Assembly (NCBI GenBank): GCA_031555735.1
Contig: JAVBUE010000026.1
Span: 23,774 to 87,773, forward strand
DNA length: 64,000 nt
Direction of reading: 5' to 3'
Source: JAJDIA01 sp031555735
Lineage (GTDB): Bacteria > Bacteroidota > Bacteroidia > Bacteroidales > Tannerellaceae
Positions within the stretch are counted from its first letter, which is position 1; each line of letters begins with the position of its first letter. This document shows, piece by piece, positions 62,154 through 64,000 of this stretch. The translations under genes were made by a program, and so were the position numbers. A model generated the notes under the pieces. That model worked only from the letters and a program-made list of their open reading frames with translations. It did no database searches and was not told the DNA's origin.

Positions 62154-62213
62154 TGCTTTTATCTATTTTTAATTTATACTCAAACTTGTGGCGGTAACCG
62201 GTAAATTGGGATG

Positions 62214-62221
62214 CAAAGGTA
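62214..62221 (-). promoter_or_regulatory. Predicted -7 box for rpmE2
   Basis: TACCTTTG on the minus strand, 60 bases before the rpmE2 ATG. Confidence 0.5.
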
Positions 62222-62326
62222 TGGATAAGAGTTGAAGAAACAAAGAAATTCGATTTATTTTTTGCTGAGCGGCTGATTTTGTGTTATTTTATATGTTTTA
62301 TGACATATCCAGGGAGAAAGTTTTTG

Positions 62327-62334
62327 TAACTTTG
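62327..62334 (+). promoter_or_regulatory. Predicted -7 box for fba
   Basis: TAACTTTG, 39 bases before the fba ATG at 62374. Confidence 0.55.
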
Positions 62335-62373
62335 CACCAGTTTTAAATCATTAACATTCTAACACATACTACA

Positions 62374-63369
62374 ATGGTAAGTTACAAAGAATTAGGCCTT
62401 GTAAACACGAAGGAAATGTTCAAAAAGGCGATGGAAGGGAAGTATGCTATCCCGGCGTTCAACTTCAACAACATGGAACAAATGCAGGCTATCATCCAGG
62501 CTACGGCTGAAACAAAATCTCCGGTAATCCTCCAGGTATCCAGCGGCGCCCGTAAATACGCCAACCAGACGTTGCTCCGTTACATGGCCGAAGGCGCTGT
62601 GGAATATGCCAAGGAACTGGGTTGCGCCGCTCCCCAGATCGTGTTGCACCTCGACCACGGCGATTCATTCGAACTGTGCAAGAGCTGCATCGACATGGGC
62701 TTCTCATCTGTTATGATCGACGGCTCACACCTTCCGTATGAAGAGAATGTAGCTTTGACAAAGAAAGTAGTGGAATATGCTCACGCCCATGGTGTAACCG
62801 TGGAAGGCGAACTGGGCGTACTGGCCGGCGTGGAAGACGAAGTAAGCGCAGACCACCACACCTATACCGAACCGGACGATGTAGTGGATTTCGTGACCAA
62901 GACCGGTTGCGACTCACTGGCTATCTCCATCGGCACATCACACGGCGCCAACAAATTTACGCCGGCACAGTGCACACGTGACGCCAACGGCCACTTGGTA
63001 CCTCCCCCGCTCCGTTTCGACATCCTCGAAGAAATCGAAAAGAGAATCCCCGGTTTCCCCATCGTACTGCACGGAGCCTCTTCTGTTCCGCAGGAAGAAG
63101 TGGAAACCATCAACAAATACGGTGGCGCATTGAAAGATGCTATCGGTATCCCTGAAGAACAATTGCGCAGAGCTGCTACTTCTGCTGTTTGCAAGATCAA
63201 CATCGACTCCGACAGCCGTCTGGCCATGACAGCCGCTATCCGCGAAGTATTCGCCACCAAACCGGGCGAATTCGACCCGCGCAAATACCTCGGCCCGGCT
63301 CGCGACAACGCCAAGAAGCTCTACAAGCACAAGATCGAAAACGTACTGGGTTCAGGCGACAGACTGTAA
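62374..63369 (+). CDS. fba: Class II fructose-bisphosphate aldolase
   Basis: 331 aa Zn-dependent aldolase. VLHLDHGDSFE holds the catalytic Asp94 and the zinc ligand His95. GVTVEGELGVLAGVEDE, SIGTSHGAN (second zinc His) and IVLHGASS (third zinc His) follow in order, then KINIDSDSRLAMT for phosphate binding. It cleaves fructose-1,6-bisphosphate in glycolysis and runs in reverse for gluconeogenesis. Single-gene transcript with its own promoter and terminator. Confidence 0.96.
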   Translation: MVSYKELGLVNTKEMFKKAMEGKYAIPAFNFNNMEQMQAIIQATAETKSPVILQVSSGARKYANQTLLRYMAEGAVEYAKELGCAAPQIVLHLDHGDSFELCKSCIDMGFSSVMIDGSHLPYEENVALTKKVVEYAHAHGVTVEGELGVLAGVEDEVSADHHTYTEPDDVVDFVTKTGCDSLAISIGTSHGANKFTPAQCTRDANGHLVPPPLRFDILEEIEKRIPGFPIVLHGASSVPQEEVETINKYGGALKDAIGIPEEQLRRAATSAVCKINIDSDSRLAMTAAIREVFATKPGEFDPRKYLGPARDNAKKLYKHKIENVLGSGDRL

Positions 63370-63391
63370 TCCACGGTTACAACCAAATAAG

Positions 63392-63423
63392 AAAGGCTGC
63401 TCAACGAATGGGCAGCCTTTTTT
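63392..63423 (+). terminator. Rho-independent terminator after fba
   Basis: AAAGGCTGC (63392-63400) pairs with GCAGCCTTT (63412-63420), followed by further T. It also sits just past the end of the convergent gene at 63447. Confidence 0.9.
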
Positions 63424-63446
63424 CGTACAGCCTTTGTGATGCGCTG

Positions 63447-64000
63447 TTACCGGAGTACTTTGCGGAGGGCTTCCAGCAGCGGATCGACTGATAGTGTGCT
63501 GCCTGTTGCTTCCTTCATCCATACATTGGGTGTGAGGCAACCCAGACTGTAGATACGGTCTACTTCGGTAGCGAAGTCTTTTCCCTGGAAGTGTTGCTCT
63601 AACTGGAATTCGATCAGTTGTCCGATCGCATAGGCCGAGAGGTAGAGGCGGTAGCCGATCATGTGTGAATAGACGGCCAGTACCGTTTCGTCCTTGATGC
63701 CATAGACCGGGGCAAAGTACTTGTTCCATACTTCTTTGGAAAGGGCGATGACGGCTTCCTGCAATTCTTCGGCCATCGCTTCGGGATGGGCATACATCCA
63801 TTTCCATACGGCAATGTCGAGCATGGATACACCGCATATTTCGTACATGGTCCAGGTTTTATCCAGAAGATCCATCGTAGCCTTTTCCGGGTTGTTGTCG
63901 GTGATGCCGAGGATATCCAGGTCGCGTTTCTGGAAGACGAAAGCCAGCGCTTCCGTAAATGCGGTGTTGGGAACGCCGTTCAGCATGTAATAATCTACGT
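63447..64000 (-). CDS. C-terminal part of a metallopeptidase-like protein, runs off the window
   Basis: The frame is open from the stop at 63447 to base 64000 (184 codons seen), so the apparent Met at 63986 is internal. The visible part is all-helical: YYMLNGVPNTAFTEALAFVF, a middle with SKEVWNKYFAPVYGIKDE, and LSAYAIGQLIEFQLEQHF. This resembles the C-terminal end of M3/M2-type zinc peptidases (oligoendopeptidase or carboxypeptidase), where a HExxH would lie upstream, outside the window. Family assignment is tentative. Confidence 0.65.
   Translation of the reverse strand, partial: VDYYMLNGVPNTAFTEALAFVFQKRDLDILGITDNNPEKATMDLLDKTWTMYEICGVSMLDIAVWKWMYAHPEAMAEELQEAVIALSKEVWNKYFAPVYGIKDETVLAVYSHMIGYRLYLSAYAIGQLIEFQLEQHFQGKDFATEVDRIYSLGCLTPNVWMKEATGSTLSVDPLLEALRKVLR

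Noticed and set aside
1..64000. tRNA, rRNA or other structured RNA genes
   Set aside because: No cloverleaf, TPsiC-like GGTTCGAATCC context or conserved riboswitch core was noticed in the intergenic regions; a covariance-model scan would be decisive.

Overview
This 64 kb window comes from a chromosome of the order Bacteroidales. The evidence is a SusC/SusD pair, glycine-lipid acyltransferases (GlsA/GlsB), a GT3-type glycogen synthase, DUF3822, DUF3256 and DUF3109 proteins, Bacteroidales-style lipoproteins, and many upstream regions carrying the Bacteroidetes -7 box TAnnTTTG. Gene content and protein sequences look closest to Tannerellaceae (Parabacteroides/Tannerella-like); that family-level placement is inferred from memory. 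No tRNA, rRNA, CRISPR array or intact insertion sequence was seen.

Layout. (1) 1-16350, minus strand: a complete dcw (division and cell wall) cluster in the order rsmH-ftsL-ftsI-murE-mraY-murD-ftsW-murG-murC-ftsQ-ftsA-ftsZ, followed by a YqeY-domain gene and the start of cstA. Spacing is very tight and there are several ATGA overlaps. mraZ is not beside rsmH. (2) 16621-19954, plus strand: glsA, glsB and a cardiolipin synthase, a membrane-lipid block. (3) 19926-21949, minus: rsmD, a DUF3822 gene and a membrane-anchored unknown. (4) 22018-27678, plus: a RecD-like helicase, an unknown protein, rsmI, a coiled-coil lipoprotein, a YjjG-type HAD phosphatase and signal peptidase I. (5) 27680-34124, minus: a XylR-type regulator, a GH2 exo-beta-glucosaminidase-like lipoprotein, a ROK sugar kinase and nadB. 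(6) 34232-37024, plus: zinc-type ABC binding protein and ATPase without a permease, then an NAD-dependent epimerase. (7) 37032-40480, minus: four tandem DUF2807 (GIN-domain) surface proteins, each copy with its own repeat motif. (8) 40481-41508: more than 1 kb without an intact gene, with a repeat array and a decayed transposase. (9) 41509-47767, minus: dusB, a DUF3256 gene, an EamA transporter, truA, an AmpG-like MFS transporter, a nitrilase-family amidase, a PlsC-like acyltransferase and a small unknown. (10) 47898-52223, plus: glycogen synthase and glycogen/alpha-glucan phosphorylase. (11) 52299-56342: DUF3109, gpmI, a YgjP-like metallopeptidase and a NahK-like kinase. (12) 56854-61533, minus: a SusD/SusC pair. 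(13) rpmE2, class II fba and the end of a metallopeptidase-like gene.

Most of the window is housekeeping: envelope growth, lipid synthesis, rRNA/tRNA modification, and central carbon or glycogen metabolism. The most unusual feature is non-coding. Three intergenic spots (about 26.5, 40.7 and 56.5 kb) hold short arrays of palindromic units spaced exactly 22 bp apart. The units differ between loci but the period does not. One array is bounded by a perfect 42-bp inverted repeat, and another contains a paired (compensatory) change in one stem. The DUF2807 paralogue cluster is the second most interesting feature.
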